64,000 nucleotides of DNA from Apus apus. Taxonomy: Eukaryota > Chordata > Aves > Apodiformes > Apodidae. Under the pieces are notes generated by a model. The model searched no databases, was not told where the DNA came from, and worked only from the letters and a program-made list of their open reading frames with translations. The first letter of the stretch is position 1, and each line of letters opens with the position of its first letter. The stretch covers positions 30,404,003-30,468,002 of the forward strand of contig NC_067286.1 of the NCBI RefSeq assembly GCF_020740795.1, given 5' to 3'. The translations under genes were made by a program, and so were the position numbers. Positions 39,301-54,300 of this stretch are shown here, one piece after another.

Positions 39301-42300
39301 CTGAGAAGGAAAAAAAACACATCAAATAGGTTTTGTTACTGTTTTTCTACTAGCTTCAGTGGTAGTCTCCACCTTTACATCACAGACTATCTATCCCTAC
39401 TTTCCCTCCCTGACCAAAATGGCAGGAGTCTATCCTAATGTAGCTAAGAAGCACCAGCTTCTGTCTCTGCATCCTCATCCTTTAGCATTACAGATCTCTG
39501 CTCAACTACACTCCATATTTTCAGGACAGTGTTGTCAGTGTGAGATGTAATTGTAGCCAGTTTGTCTTACACTTCCCTCTCTGCCCAAGTTATGAGGTTT
39601 TAATTAAAGGGCTTTGTGGGATGTGAGGCAAAGGGAACAAAGGCTGGCAGATCACTGTAACCATCATCTCTTTCAAGACTACCATTTATTTATAGTGGCC
39701 TGTGGTGGATAGTTGAGCACAGCACAGACACTAATGCTACACCATTGTTAAGGGAAAGCCACAGAACAAGCAGGCAAGCAGTGCAGCACTGAACCCCACG
39801 CACAGAAGAGGGAGAAGAGCAGCAGGCACTGTGGGTGACCACAGGAACAGATGCAAGGGGGTTCAGCTGCTAGGGAGAGAGGTGAAGATGCTTTTCAGAA
39901 GATGCCAAGAGATAGCCTGGCAGATTGGAACAACAATTAGAAGTGTCAGACTCCAGTGTTCATGTAGTGCAGGGAGGGCACAGTCATATGTTTAATCAGT
40001 GAACTAATTCCTGAAATCACAAAATGTTGTGACAGTGATGCAAGCTCAAGAAGAAAACACTAGTTGGGTTTTGTTTTAACTCTGCAACAGATCTCACTTC
40101 GCAAGTTGCAAGAAAGAGGACAGAGAACCCATCAGAAAAGATCATCACTCTGGTTTCTTAGAAAGCTGAAGAGAACATAAATTATTCTTCATGTACCACT
40201 CCTCAGGCCTAATTTACACTAGCCATTCATTATACCCACCTCCCCTCAGATCTGCTGAAGCTGCCAGGTAGGCAAAATTATCCAGGCTGATAACATCAAT
40301 GATTGGACTCACCACTCGGGTATAATCCTGAGGGAGAGAAAGAAACAGGGAAAAAAAAAAAGAATCAAGCTTTTTTCAAATGTCCGGAAAAGCTGCCAGA
40401 GATCAGAAAACACAAAGCTGCACATGTAAATCTTTGCCTGGCTTCCCCAGTACAGTTCTGGTAGATAGGCAAGGGATCTGTGGCCACTACATCCAAACAC
40501 AAAGATGGTGGTTATTAGCCAGCTGCACAACATCAATGTGGGGAATGGAGCCTGGGACCCCAGCACCCAGGAATGCTGCTAAGAAACAGTGCATGAATCA
40601 TTGTCTCAAAGGTTTTGTGCTTATTTTTGGTATCTACTGACAGCATCTATTCTGCTCAGCCGTCCTTGAGTTAACTCATTATCATTAGCCTAGAAATGAC
40701 CAACCCACTAATAAAGGACTATGTACTAATAAAGTACTATGAATCAAGATGCCACACTTAGGAGTCACAGTGCAAACTGAAATAAACCACAATAATATAA
40801 TAGTAAGATACTGAGGGTATTTTATTGGCATTAAGGGGTATAGATATTTACAGCTTAAGAAATTTAAGTAGAAGTTGAGATTATAACAATTTTCATAAGA
40901 CAGAGCATTAAAGACAGTCCTGTGATAATTGAAATACATGATGAAACAAAGAGCTGGTGATGCTGGACAGCTGCTAGTCTCCACAACTTTCCTATTAAAC
41001 CTTCATTTTGTGCCTTGCTGTAGTTAATAGAAGGAAAGTCTAGCAGTGACAAGGCAGAGAGGAGGGTTCAGCAGCAAGAAGGGAGATGGCAACCATGGAA
41101 AAGTTGCAGTGTGTCCTCTGTACATGTGGACAGGACTAGGAAATACAGCATTGACAGGAGACCTAAGCTATAATTTTGTGGTTCCAGTGTTTAGCACTGC
41201 ATCCCATTGCTGAGCACCTCCTGCCCTGCCACAATAGCAGGAGAATGTAGAAGTCTGCCAGGGATCACCTGCCCATCCAGCTCAAGCTGTACCTTCCACT
41301 ATGACAGCCTGCCATAGGAGTACCTGGGAATGCTGTCCTCACCGGCACTGCCGACGGCATGTGAGGGCAGAGGATCCACCTGCATAAGACATGTAAAATG
41401 CCTGCATTTCAGATGGGGGAGACGGTGCTCACCTCTTTCACTCTCTGAAGCATTGGCTGCAGCCACTCGCTGTTGACTTCACAGTGACTGTCCAAGAAGG
41501 TGAGGATGTCAGCTGCAGCCACCTCCGCGCCTCGCACCCGAGAGCGAATCAGCCCTACAAGGAGGACAGGGCAGCAGAGGAGCAGGAAGGTTAGGAAGTG
41601 AAGCAGCTGAGTCTTCTTCAGAAAATAAAATACTTCGTGTGGTCATTACAGGAGAAGAGCAAGTGGTTCTCCTGTATCACACCTCTATGAGGAGCAGACA
41701 GCAGCTTTAGAAGGGTAAAGTGGAAGACAAAGAATGACCTCACCTGTCACTTCTGTACACACCACTGAGCTTTCATTTGGTTCCTGCCTTGATGATGTCC
41801 CCCTTCACTTCCAGCCCTCTTCACAGGTACCTTTCTGCTTCCTGATCAGTGTCTCTCCCATTAGAGCACCTTGCTGCCTCTCTCATCACTTCCAGGGAAC
41901 CAAGCTCTACTCCTTGCTTGTTCCCTTTTCTATTGCTTATCTGCTTTTGTTCTGGTTTGAGTCAGGATGAAGCCACTTTTACTGATTTTTATTATTTCCT
42001 TCAGTAAGTTCTCTTCTAACTAGTAGCAAAGAGCTCCAGCTAGGACAGATAACAAATGCTGGAATGTTTATGCTATTGCCAGGACTCCAAAGTCACATCT
42101 TTACTCTGCTGGCTCAGACACTACAGCAAGATCTATGACCCCCCCATAGGAGGCTGAGTTAGACAGACAGCAAAATTGGCCAGAGATATTCCATTCCATG
42201 TATCTACATAAGCTCAGGGGAAGACAACTTCCTCCCTGCTTCTTCACTTCTCTTCCATCCATGGCCGGCATCCAAGGAGGACTCCATCCATCCATCACCA

Positions 42301-45300
42301 TTGACTCCCAGGCTCGAGCTCTCCTGACCCTCATCACTCTGTGCTCTCTCCAGCAGCAGCTCCAGGATTTTTTGGGACTGTTGCAGCTCAGGAGATGCTG
42401 TGGGAGTTGCTGGGGGTGGGGGGAGGTGAGAGGCTTTTTGCACATACCTGAACACATTTGTATATAATTGTATATATTTTCTTGTGTCATTAATGTTTAA
42501 TTAAGGCTGTGTAGTTTAGTTTTCAATCCAGCAAAGTCTCTCTCTTTTTCTCTCTGTCCTTCCCTACCTGGGTGGGAAGGGATTAAGACCATTGTTGTCA
42601 CCGGTTTAATCTCCAATCCTGAGTCACACCATGACAGCTTTATTTTCCCTCTTCATTATTCTACCTTGAGGTCAGAGATGGCAACCTGGGTTTCAGATGT
42701 CTCAATACTTTCTTACAGACTGTCCCAATACCTGGGATGCCCTTTGTGAAGATGATGCCCATCTCCCCTTCCAGATCCTCATTCTGGGCCTGCTGTGCAC
42801 TGACGGGTTTAGAAATAAGCCAGCATATGTGAGTTAAACTGAAGAGCAGCTGGGAAAGTCAGCATCACCATTTATGCACATAAGAGATATATGAGAAATA
42901 ACTTGTCTTAATCGTATCTATTTAAGATAGATATATGGTTGTTTTTCTGTTTCCCATGTTTCCTTGATGGCTTGTTATCTTGCGCTCTGAGTTTAATAGG
43001 ATAAGACTTACATCTTCATCTACATTCATAAAGACCTTAAACTGCAGTCCTTGTTCCAGCCAGGGCCTCTGGACACTGCTTCTCATTACTTAAAATATGA
43101 AATGAGACCCCTGAAGCTTGAGAGTTGATAAGCCAGGTCCTCCCTCCACAGAGCCTCCAAACTAGGACACTGAACTTCTATACTGAAAAAACAAACTAAG
43201 CAGCTGGCAAGGAAAAAGGGCCATGTGGAAAAATCTGCAAAATCTTTATACCTACAAAGCTTTTCACACTCACCTTCTCGCCGAGTGTTTCGTAGACACT
43301 TGACCTTTGGGATCTTGGTGAGGAGCTGGCAGTCCTCAACTTAGGGAAGGCAAAAAACACAGTTGGCACACATGCATGAATTATTTGGCTTCAACAGAGA
43401 GCTCTAATTAACTGTCCTCCTGCTTCTCCATGGGAGGGGAAATTCTGCTTTCACTTAATATCACATTAATCAGCCTGATGGCCTTAATCCTGTTGTCTAA
43501 AGAGTACACAGAAGAAAGAGCACTGCTTGCTTGCTGTCCTTCTGGGACAGCTGAGCCTGTTTCCTGACACTGGGAGCAGCGAAACCTTCTCCCTGTGCTC
43601 AGTGTTTCACAAGAACAAGGGGGCATGCGCTGGCAACCTGGCACCAGGCACAGATGAAGCGGAGGGACCACAGGGAGCCAGGGCTGCAAATCACCAAAGT
43701 GCCAAGTAAAAGAGAGTTCTGTCATATAAAGTGATCTCATTCGCTCTCTTTGCCTTCAGCAGCATTTCCCACCATTTGTTCTCAGGGCAGTTTCTGCCTG
43801 ATTTTATTTAATTAAGGCTACAGAGATGTGACCCGCTTCCTTGGAGACACCATGACATTAACACATGGATGCCTAACCAAGGGCTTTGCTGGCAGCTTGC
43901 CAGAAGCTCATGCCATCCTTCATTTACATTGCACAAGGAAGACAACAGAGAGGAACAGATACCAGTGCCACCTCAGCTGCACCAATGAGCACTGGGTCTT
44001 TGGTTCTCTATTACTTTCTCTCTATTCCTGCCCTAGAAGAGGTCACAGGAATAACAATTTCTAACATGTTCCTCTCCCTGGTCCACCAAGTTCACGCCAG
44101 TTTCCATGTTTATTGCTCATTCCTTTTCATATCTCACACCTCCCCTCTCCCACTGTCATCCTCCTACAGTTTGAGCATTCTGGGGAGAACACAAAGGTCA
44201 TTAGCCAAAAGTGCATCTCCTGGCATGTTCCTGCAGGAGCATTTCCATTCTCAAGGATGCAATCTGAAATACTGTTCTTGTGTGGGCATCTTGGCAGCTG
44301 CTGCATCATCCAAGCGAAGCAGCAGGTGCTCTTAATTACAGAGTACTGAGATTCTGCTGGACATCTGCTACAAGAGAAGGCAGCACTCATCTTGGCCAAG
44401 TCACAACACCTGGTGAGTACAAGAACCCTATAAGGTCGTCCACTCACCAGGAGTGGAGCACATCAGTCTCACTGCAACTATTTGCCAGAGCTTACAAACT
44501 CTCTGTATCTTTGGAGAAACCGAGGTGGATATTAAAGCAAAGCATCAGACCTCAAACATGTGCTAAAGTGCCTCCTCCATGCAGGTGCCTCAGGGGAGTA
44601 GCTGTACCTACAAATATCCAGCTGCCAGTGAGGAAAATGAGCACTGTCATAGGATGAGGCTTTTTAAAAAATCTTTCCATTTACCCAGGAGCCTAAATGG
44701 GAGTTTCTGGCTAAGCCCTGTTTAGTACTGGTCCCAGAGACCTACCAGTGCTGATCTGGCACACTTTGGCCACTGAGAATTGGATTTCTAGATGCCAAAT
44801 ACGGGTTATTTAGGACTGTTTGTTGGAGGTGCTCAGAAATATCCAACTCCAACAGCTGGATACGGTTCAGTTCTTATCAAAATCACACTCTAAGGCCTTC
44901 AGAAAGTTAAATCCATAATCTCAGTATCCACCTTTATTTTTTTTTTCTTTATAACAAAGCTACATAATTATTTAGCTGCAAAATCAAAAGAGCAATGCTT
45001 CCTTACCTCAGCAGGCCAAGGTGGGCATTCTCAGCTATCAGTAAAGTGTTCTGAAGGAGTAATTATCAATTATTATAAGTAGCACACTAGATTGTCCTTG
45101 AATCCAGTGCACATCATGGGAGAAACAAGAAGTCTTCTGTCCCCACCACCTCACCACTATTACACAAGAGCCAGGGGCAAAGTAACCACAGAGATGGAAA
45201 GAGCCCATAGGCTCCAGTCTGCAGGTCTGGCAGGACTCATGCAGAAGATACTTCATCCCTTTGCCAAGCTGCAGTAGGTTTGGTGCTACCCAAAGCAATA

Positions 45301-48300
45301 ACCCTTCCACAGCCTCCCACGGGGACACCTGGGATCCCAGACATGTGAAGGCAGGCAGGCTCATCCTAGTCTGCCTGCAGGATCCCAGGTAGTAATTTAA
45401 TGTAGACTCCGTTGCATCCTCTTTCTCTCTGGGTTTGTAATTACCCACTCTGCTCATGTACACTGTTGCTACATACATTATCTGTGCCAAATAGGTCACA
45501 AAATGGTGAATAATGAAACAAGACAGGGATCTCTGGCTACCTGGCCAAAACTGCCAAGCTGACAGAAAGGGAAGACCCAAAGGAAACAAAAAAAGAGGAA
45601 CAAGCTCTGGCCTCTGCCATGTGTGGTCACAAACTAAACACAGAAAAACTTCATTATTGTTTTCTCTTGCATATAAACAAGAGAGAATCTCTGTGAGTGA
45701 GGGGGACTGAACAGAGCAAACATAAAGAGGGCAAACAGAAGGTAAGAAACAAGTGCAAGGGAAATAGGGCTATACGTACGATCTGAGCTGAAGTCATCTA
45801 CCAAGATGATCTCCTGGATGAGGCTGGGAGGGGTGCGGTTCAGGACGCTGCAGGGACCCAGGGAGGAAAAGGACAATCTTTGTGAGCTGCCATAATAGTG
45901 ACAACAGTAGGACTGATACAGATCTGCTATACTCTGCATTGCTGCAGGAATACCAATCTCCAGTAATGTGGAAGAGGTAACCTTGCTCTTGTACCAAGGT
46001 TCACTGCCAGGAGCCAAACTGCATAAAGGAATATCCCAGAGAGCCATGGCATCTCAGCTGGACTTTACAAGGACTCTCAGCCAGGAAGCCAACTGTGGGA
46101 CTTGTCTGGGGGCCGCCAGCAAAAGACAGCATGGCATCTAAATAGATGGGCAAAGAGGAGAGCACCACTTGCCCTGAGGCAGCCAGGAGGCTGTTCCCAT
46201 CTGCCAGGCTTTGGAAAAAGCTCAGAGTTGCTGAAGGCACCCCCCTTCCTTGGGTGGGACCCAACATACCCCACAATGCCTTCGGGACTGCAGTGGGTGT
46301 TTGCATCTGCAGGACACGGGCTTTCACACACAAGGAGGAGAGATAAAAGCTTCTGCCCTCCTCAGAGGTTGATGCACTCTGGTACCCTGGAGTAAGAGCA
46401 TTCTGATTCTGACCTGTTGGTCTCTCTCACTTGAGATTTTGAACTAATTTTCCACTACCTTCTTCAAGTCTACAACCACACATATTCTCCCTTTGAGCCT
46501 TATTCTCCAGTGCCTCTATGCACAGGCAGATCCTCATTGCCTTCAACAAGATTACTCAGTCCTCAGTGATGAGGACAGACACGCAAAGTTTACTACTAAA
46601 AACCAGAGGCAAACACTGTCCTCTTGCTTCTAGCAACCCTCTCATTTCAGTGGCACCTTCTCTTCTGATTTTGACCAATTCTGCAGAAAGACTGTTTGCC
46701 TTTTTTTTTTTTAATTTGTTGTTTTATACAGGAAACAGAAACCACAGGAGGAATCCTATACTCCCAGGAATGGAGCTGTACAGAAATAAATTATAATTTG
46801 TGAAGTAGCATCAATGATGGCTTTGCATACTGAGCTGAAGTTTCCTCAGTTTGGGAGTTTCCTGCTGTCTCACACAGCAAAATCCTCACTGCTCTGCTGC
46901 TCAGTATCACATCCCACTCTATTTCAGATGTATGCTACTTCAAATGTCTCTGAGAGTATTTGCATTTTGAGCTTGTATGTCCCTAGATGACTGAGCTTGC
47001 ATTTTTCAAAACTGAATCTCATTTGCTTCTCTTGGCTCACACGTCTATGGATCCTCTAGCACAGTGGGGTGGAAGGTGGGGGATGTTTCTCTTTGCATCT
47101 CTAAGTGCAGCTTCTCTCAGCATAGCCACCATCTGCATATTTTACAGACAAGGTTGCCCTGCACTGAAATTCTTGTCTGTGCAAACTCAATGCAAAACAT
47201 AATCAAACCAGACAGGCTGCATCCTGAAGTACAATGGCTGTAAAACAGTATTCTACACCTTCTCCCGCTAGCCTGACTATTAGCAATGCTTGCATTTTCT
47301 CCACAAGTCCCAGGTCTTCAAACTCAACGTAACTGGGGAAAAAATGAACACTTAATGCCCTCTTCCTCACCTTTCCATATTCCCCAGCAGAGGGAAAACA
47401 CTCCTGGAGGAGTTCACAGCTCATTGTTCAATGCCCAGTTCTGCTTTCAGCTCTGCAACAATTTGCTGTGGCTCCTTGGGAAAGGCACTTAATCTTCTTT
47501 GCACTTTGTCTCCTCTGCCTTTTTAATAACAAACACAGTAATCCTAGTATTTCCCTCCTGTGAGGCGCAGAGATTGGCGTGACAATAGATTACCTTTAGG
47601 CACAAAAGGTATAATTAGGTTCCAAAATCCAAACGACAATTGGCTTTTACAGCAGAAACACAGACTGTTCTCCCCTCGATTCACAGATTCCCCGTCTCCT
47701 TTGTCTTTTCTCATAGCTTCCTTCTTTCAGTATCAGTGTCCTTACTCTGTCACATGACACCCGATCAGAAATAGCTTCTCTACTCAGCTGATCTGTCCAT
47801 CCCTCATCAGCTCACAGAAACTCTCATTTATTCCAGATGTTAGCAGAAGAGCACCAAAGTACATTTGGACAAACAGTACCCACAATACTGACTGAAATCA
47901 GAAAGAAGAGACCAGACAACAATGGCAGTTGCCCTTCTGGCAAGAATGGTCACTATAATAGAAATTACGGTATCACTTATTGCCATGAATCACACAGAAT
48001 GCCTTCTAAGTGACAGTTATTTCTGAGGGAGAATGCCCAGCAAATACCTGGTTTGAGAGTGACAGCTACATCCTGCTGAGGAAAGGACATCATGCAGGCA
48101 AGCAGCTCTTGACTGACACACATGTCCTGCAGGACCAAGGATGTCAGTAACGAGCCATTTAAATCGGCATTTTTTCAGATTCTGGTGGAGAGTCCATTTC
48201 CTTCCCCCCGCCCCCAGTGCCCTTCTTAGTCTCTTACTGGATATTTTAAGCAATTGTCTGAAAACAAATTATCAAAATCTGTCTGAAGGAATTCCCTGCA

Positions 48301-51300
48301 TGGGACCAGTAGGATTTGGGTCAGCATGGCCTATTGGTGCACTGGCCTCATCCCTTTGGCAGCTCATGGGCTGGGCAGCAGGTCCAGCTGCATGTTGCCT
48401 TTACCTAGGGCTGAGGAGGAAAAAAGCTGTAGCTCACAGCAGCAGGCAGGCATGCAGCCCACGCTGCCTCTGGAGGCCAGCAGGGACAAGTGACAGGGTG
48501 CTGGAGGGAAGAAGTTACTCCTCCCTACAGCCACTCCTCTGTTTTCCCCTCTCCTTCCTATACACACATTTCTGCCATCCTCAAGTGGCAACCGCAGCAC
48601 ATCACTTCCATTGCTTCCACCCAGCAGCAGAGATCCCAGGGGAAGCAGGGAGAACTTGGCAACTGCTGGACTGCCAGGGGTACTTGTGCAAGTCCACATG
48701 TGCACACAGGCAGGTGTGGCTAGCAAGAAGGGGCTGCAGATCAGGATCTGCCCCCTACAGCTGCCATGTTTAGATCACCCTGGAACAAACTGTAATGCAG
48801 GAGTCTCATCCTTGGGCCACTTCCCAAAACCCTTTGGTATCAGCATTGCCATTCAGCTCAGTTACTTTGCACAGCTGCCAGAATGACACAGTAAGATGGC
48901 ATCTGGTTCAGGGGGGAGCATTTAGGCACCCTCTACTTTTAGTTAAAGAATAGTTCAATGCCAGTAGCCCTTTCATATATTTCTTCCTAGAACTTCCCAA
49001 AGTTTTACAGCTGATTTTTGAGTGCCCAAATTCAGGCACTCACCAGCTAGACTTGCAAAGATCCCAGGTATGAAAACTTCAACGGGTAGTACATATTCTC
49101 CTCACCTCTAAAGACAGCCTTTAAGTGCTCCTTTACTCTTAGTGCTGCTCATTTCCATCAGCTGTCCTCTTTCACTCCTATTGCTCTTATAGCATCCCCA
49201 CAGTGTAATTGCGATAACTTCACTTGGGAAAAAGCCCATAATAACAGTCAAATCATATTTAACTTTCACCAGGTGCATCTCAAGTGGTTAATTCTAATAA
49301 ACTAAATAATCATGCTCTACCTGGCTTAAGAAAGCTCTGATGGATATAGAAATAATGACAGGCTGCAATTTTATGCCTCCTCTTGCTTAGTACTAGTGTG
49401 GTTCTCTGAGGTTTAACAGCCAAGTCAAAAACCAAACAGAACAGAGCAGTCCTGATGACTGCACTTGACTTATCCCAAAGTGCTGCAGAGTAATAACTGC
49501 ACAGCATTTGGTGCACTGACTCTGTATGTGAAGTGAGCAACAATTATACTCACAGCAGTAATTCAGCCTGGCAGATTCAGATGCGTTTTGCTGAAAGATG
49601 GGACTCTTGGGTTACAGAAGAGGCCCTGAAGAGCACTGTGAAGTCTTCAACTCCCTCTATAACATCAGTGTCAATCTGAAAGCAGGACTCATCCCATGCC
49701 TCTTCTAAGAATGCAGCCATTACACGAACCTCTGTGTATGGCTGTCAGACCTCCCATGTCTCAAAGATAAGGCTACCAGCCAATGCTTGGTTGTGTGACA
49801 CTGCAAATACCGTAGATCCCAAGAAGAATTCAGCCTGTGGGATTCCTTGTCAGACAGGGATAAATCATGGACACTTCTGACATTTGATGTGAGCAAGTAG
49901 TAAATCAATCACATGCACTAGCTGTTAAACATCTGGCAATGAAGACTCCAGCTGTAGCCAGAGGAAATGCTATCCACCATTCACAGCAGAGTGCAGCCAG
50001 TCCCTCACAACAGCACTTCTCCAGTAGCAGCAGGATTGCAGGGACCAAATTGAACAGATGGATCATCCGTTTTTCAAGGTCTTTGCTGGGGGCTCTGAGT
50101 TGCAGCAGAGCACATCTAAGACGCTAGTAATGCCACATTTTGGGTGCTGTGTCTAGTTCTGGGCTTCCCAGGATGAGAAAAAGGGGGACATGCCAAAGCA
50201 GGTCAAGCGCAGGAGTAAGAGACTTGGAGCATCAGATGTATGAGGTTGAAAGAGCTGGGGTTCTTTAGCCTTGAGAAGAGAATTCTCAGTGAGGTTGCAG
50301 AGATTCCATCCTTGGAGACACTAAAAACTGACCAGTCACTGTCCTGAGCAACCCGCTCTAGATGATCCTGCTTTGAGCATGCCTGGCTTGTTAATGCATT
50401 GGAAACACTCATCCGCGCATTACTCATCACCTCCATAGGATCTGGATTTCAGCTTCTCTCTCTGTGCGTTACTGCTGCTCTGAATGTCATCTTCTCTTCA
50501 TTTTAACTATGGTGGCATCTGGTTATTTGATTGGCTGCCCTGAGTATTTCTTAAGGATCCTACTACCATGATTTCTCAACACCTGACCTATGATGTAATC
50601 TGCAGAAACCTCCTGCCGTTGCCCTAGCAGCACTGTGATTCCAAACAAATCTGCCATTTTCTGAACCATGGTTCTGCAGAACTAATTTTATGGTTCAAAT
50701 TAAAAGGAAATTATAGAGGCAAAAAGGCAAAATGTGCTAATGCTATATACATAAAGTCTCTGGAAACACAGGAGCCCCAAACCTGGCAGACAGAGATCCA
50801 GTCTCCAAGCCATGAGGCCAACATGGAAAAGCCTGTTATTTATTCACTAAGCACATTTCTCTAAGCTCACAGGATCTGACAGAGGAAGAAGTGGTGATGA
50901 TGAATAATGCATTCCTGTTAGTGACACCATCAGCTCAACCTTCTGCCTGGACAATTTACTCTTTCTTCAGCCTCCACAGCCTGTTCCTGGACCTGCTTGC
51001 AAGCTTCAGAGACCCTCTGAGAAATGAATTGATAAGTCAGAAAGGGCAGAGGGCATTTTTTTGGAGTAAAAATTAAAAGAAAAAGAGCCTCCCTGGTTTC
51101 TGCAAGTGTGATGGGGAAGGGAAGGAGCAGCTGGAACATTGCTTTGTAGCACAGATAATTGCAGGCTCCCACACACCTGGGGATGCTGACAGGCCCTATG
51201 ACACATATTCACTTGGTTAGATGTGGCCACTGATGATGATACTCAGATATGAGGAGACAGTGGTACAAGGCAAGAAGTGTCCTGCATGTTCACAAGGGTC

Positions 51301-54300
51301 TGTGCACAAAGCTCCAGGGAGGATCTGGTGGACCACCAAGGTTCAGCAACTGTTTACCCGCAAGTGGCTCTGAGCACCTGCTCAGACAGCAAGGGCTTGG
51401 TATGCACAAGACTCTGAGTTCATCACTTTCTGCTTGAAAGACTTGTGAGCTGTATCCCCTGCCCTAACTGAGATAGCCCCAGCTCCTGTAGCATGTACCT
51501 GAGCAGGGGGCTGGCTGCTTATTCCCGTTTATGAAATGCAGTGCCTCCCAAGCCACGTTTAGCAGCCCACAGTGTGCCTTTTGGTCCCAACTCACTCTTC
51601 CAAGCCAAGCCCATACACACTGTTCCCACCAGTGGATGCTGGCCCAGCAGCTCCTTTCCTGCTGCTAACAATTGCCCCTACAGGGGCTATACAGCAGCTA
51701 CCTGCAGATATGTTCTGCCTTTGAAATTATGCCCATACTGCCCACCCAACTCCTGACCTGTCCTAGTGGGCCAGCTGGTGGGCAGATCACAAGGACTGCA
51801 GCCACCTTGCTTGTCTACCTGTTGAAAAATGCCTAACCCTCCACCAGTGCCCTTCCAGGCTCCATCTTTTGGGCCCAGCACCCCTTGCTGAACTCACCTC
51901 CTCACTGTGCGGAGCAGGGTGGAGCGCGCCTCGTTGTGGAAGGTGATGATGAGGCTGGTAGCTGGCAAGTCTGTGTCATAGTGTACAGATGTGCACCTGC
52001 AACATGGAAGAGCAGAATTGTAAGCCAACAATCACCCAGCAGCAGCCACTGCAGCAATGTACCTAGAATTGCTAAAGGAAAAGAGAATAATATAATAAAA
52101 CCAGAAACAGCACAGCTGAGCTACAGCAAGGGAGGCCTCAGCAGCCCCTGCACCAAGGCTGGCAGACCTTAAAACAAAATGGGCCTGTTGAAATGCCAAG
52201 ATGTGAGGCTGTGATACATAATCTCATGATGCTGCATGCTGAGGAGGGCATGTGGGTTTCATGGGGAACAAAGGTCCAACATTGTGGACTCCAGTCCCTG
52301 GATTCACCCGTGATTCATGTAAAATCTTGTTTGTTCATGCATAGAACACGCACAGGCTAAGGATGGCTGGCTGCCTCATGGCTTGGATGTGCACACACTT
52401 GGCTGGATAAAAAGCTGGTTGGATGGCTGGGTCCAAAGAGTTGTGTTGAATGGAGTTAAATCCAGTTGGTGACCAGTCACGAATGGTGTGAGCCCCAGGG
52501 CTCAGTGCTGGGGCCGCTCCTGTTTAACATCTTTACTGATGACTTGGAGGAGGGGATAGAGTGCAGCCTTGGTGAGTTTGCAGATGACACGAGGTCAGGA
52601 GGGAGTGTCGATCTGCTTGAGGGCAGGGAGGCTCTGCAGAGGGATCTGGACAGGCTTGATCAATGGGCTGAGGCCAATGGCATGAGTCTCAATAAGGCCA
52701 AACATAGGGTCCTGCACTTTGGCCACAACAACCCCCAGCAGTTCTACAGACTTGGGGAGCAGTGGCTGGAGAGCTGCCCAGCAGAGAGGGACCTGGGGGT
52801 GCTGATTGACAGCCAGCTGAACATGAGCCAGCAGTGTGCCCAGGTGGTCAAGAAGGCCAACAGCATCCTGGCCTGCATCAGGAATAGTGTGGCCAGCAGG
52901 ACCAGGGAGGTGATCCTGCCCCTCTGCTTGCCCTTGGTGAGGCTGCACCTTGAGCACTGGGTGCAGTTTTGGGCACCACAGTAGAGGAAGGACATGGAGG
53001 TGCTGGAGAGGGTGCAGAGAAGGGCAACGAGGCTAATGAGGAGTCTGAAGAACAGGTCTTATGAGGAAAGGCTAAGGAAGCTGGGGCTGTTCAGCCTGGA
53101 GGAGGCTGAGGGGAGACTTCATTGCTTTCTACAACTACCTGAGAGGAGGTTGTGGGGAGGTGGGTGTTGGCCTTTTCTCCCCAGTGACCAGCAATAGGAC
53201 AAGAGGAAAAGGGGTCAAGTTGCACCAGGTGAGGTTCAGATTGGATATTAGGAAAAATTTCTTCACTGAAAGAGTGGTGAGGCAGTGGAACAGGCTGCCC
53301 AGGGAGGTGGTGGAGGCACCATCTCTGGAAGTGTTTAAAAAAAAAAAAAAAAAGAGTAGATGTGGTGCTTCAGGAGATGGTTTAGTGATCATGGGGATGT
53401 AGGGCTGACAGTCAGACTTGATGGTCTGAAGGTCTTTTCAAGCTTTAATGATGCTATGATGCATGGAGGTGGTACACCCAGGCATCACTGTATAAAGCAC
53501 TTCCAGTTCTTTGGACACTGGGCTTTACAGAAAGCAAAACACTGGCTAGTGCTGTGGTCTGCATCAGGGAGTTGTTGAGGTTCAACAAGAACATCTCAGC
53601 TGGTAATGGAAAGCAATTCTACCCATCTTCTCATTGGACAATGTTAGGTACATAATTCAGTCTCATACTCAGAATCACAAATTCACTCAGGATCATCTTA
53701 CACCTGGGCTGCTCAAACCCTGTGGAGAACTAGGATTCTTGAAGGAGAACAACTCACAGATGTGATTTCTGGATCCAACCTGGCAGATACTAGGAATGGC
53801 AGATTTGGGCTGATCATCTCCTCCAGTGTCCACCCTCCTAACTTCCAGCTAGTGCCAAACAGCAGTCAGTCTGCACTAATTGCCTGCCCAATGAAAAGTC
53901 CACACCTGAAATTGTGGCCTAGTGTTTTTAACAACTCAAGGCCAAGCACAGACTTGTCCTGGTTTGAGCCAGGATTAAGCCAGTTTTCCTTTTACTGATT
54001 TTTTCCTTCAGTAAGCTTTCTTTTAACTAGTAGCAGAGTGTTCCAACTAAGGCTGATAACACTGGAATGTTTTTCTTATTGATGGGTCTTCAAGGTCACA
54101 TCTTTACTCTGCCAGCTCAGACACTACAGCAAGATCTATGACCCCCCCCCCATAGGAGGCTGAGTTAGACAGACAGCAAAATTGGCCAGAGATATTCCAT
54201 TCCATGTATCTACATAAGCTCAGAGGAAGGTCAGAGATCACAGAAGACAACTTCCTTCCTGCTTCTTCTTCTCTTTTCTGTCCATGGCCAGCATCCGGGG

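Larger units (their letters stand above)
38173..41432 (-). other. GALNT16: GALNT16 introns 8, 7 and 6
   Basis: Introns of 1043, 939 and 1105 bases (38173-39215, 39301-40239, 40328-41432) around exons 8 and 7. Only ordinary intronic sequence was seen. Confidence 0.7.

Noticed and set aside
42101..42490. Open frames of 80-129 codons repeated at 42101-42490 and 54104-54526
   Set aside because: They recur because both sites carry the same solo LTR. The frames are non-coding LTR sequence, not a duplicated gene.
45038..45589. A 183-codon - strand open frame in GALNT16 intron 3/4 region, sense to the gene
   Set aside because: It lies between exons 3/4-side and 5-side sequences without fitting splice phases, and nothing in it resembles GALNT16 or another protein. 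The confirmed exons already join exactly in frame without it.
48141..48773. A 210-codon + strand open frame in a GC-rich part of intron 3
   Set aside because: Overlapping long frames occur on both strands there, as expected from GC-rich sequence with few stop codons. No recognisable domain or splice context.
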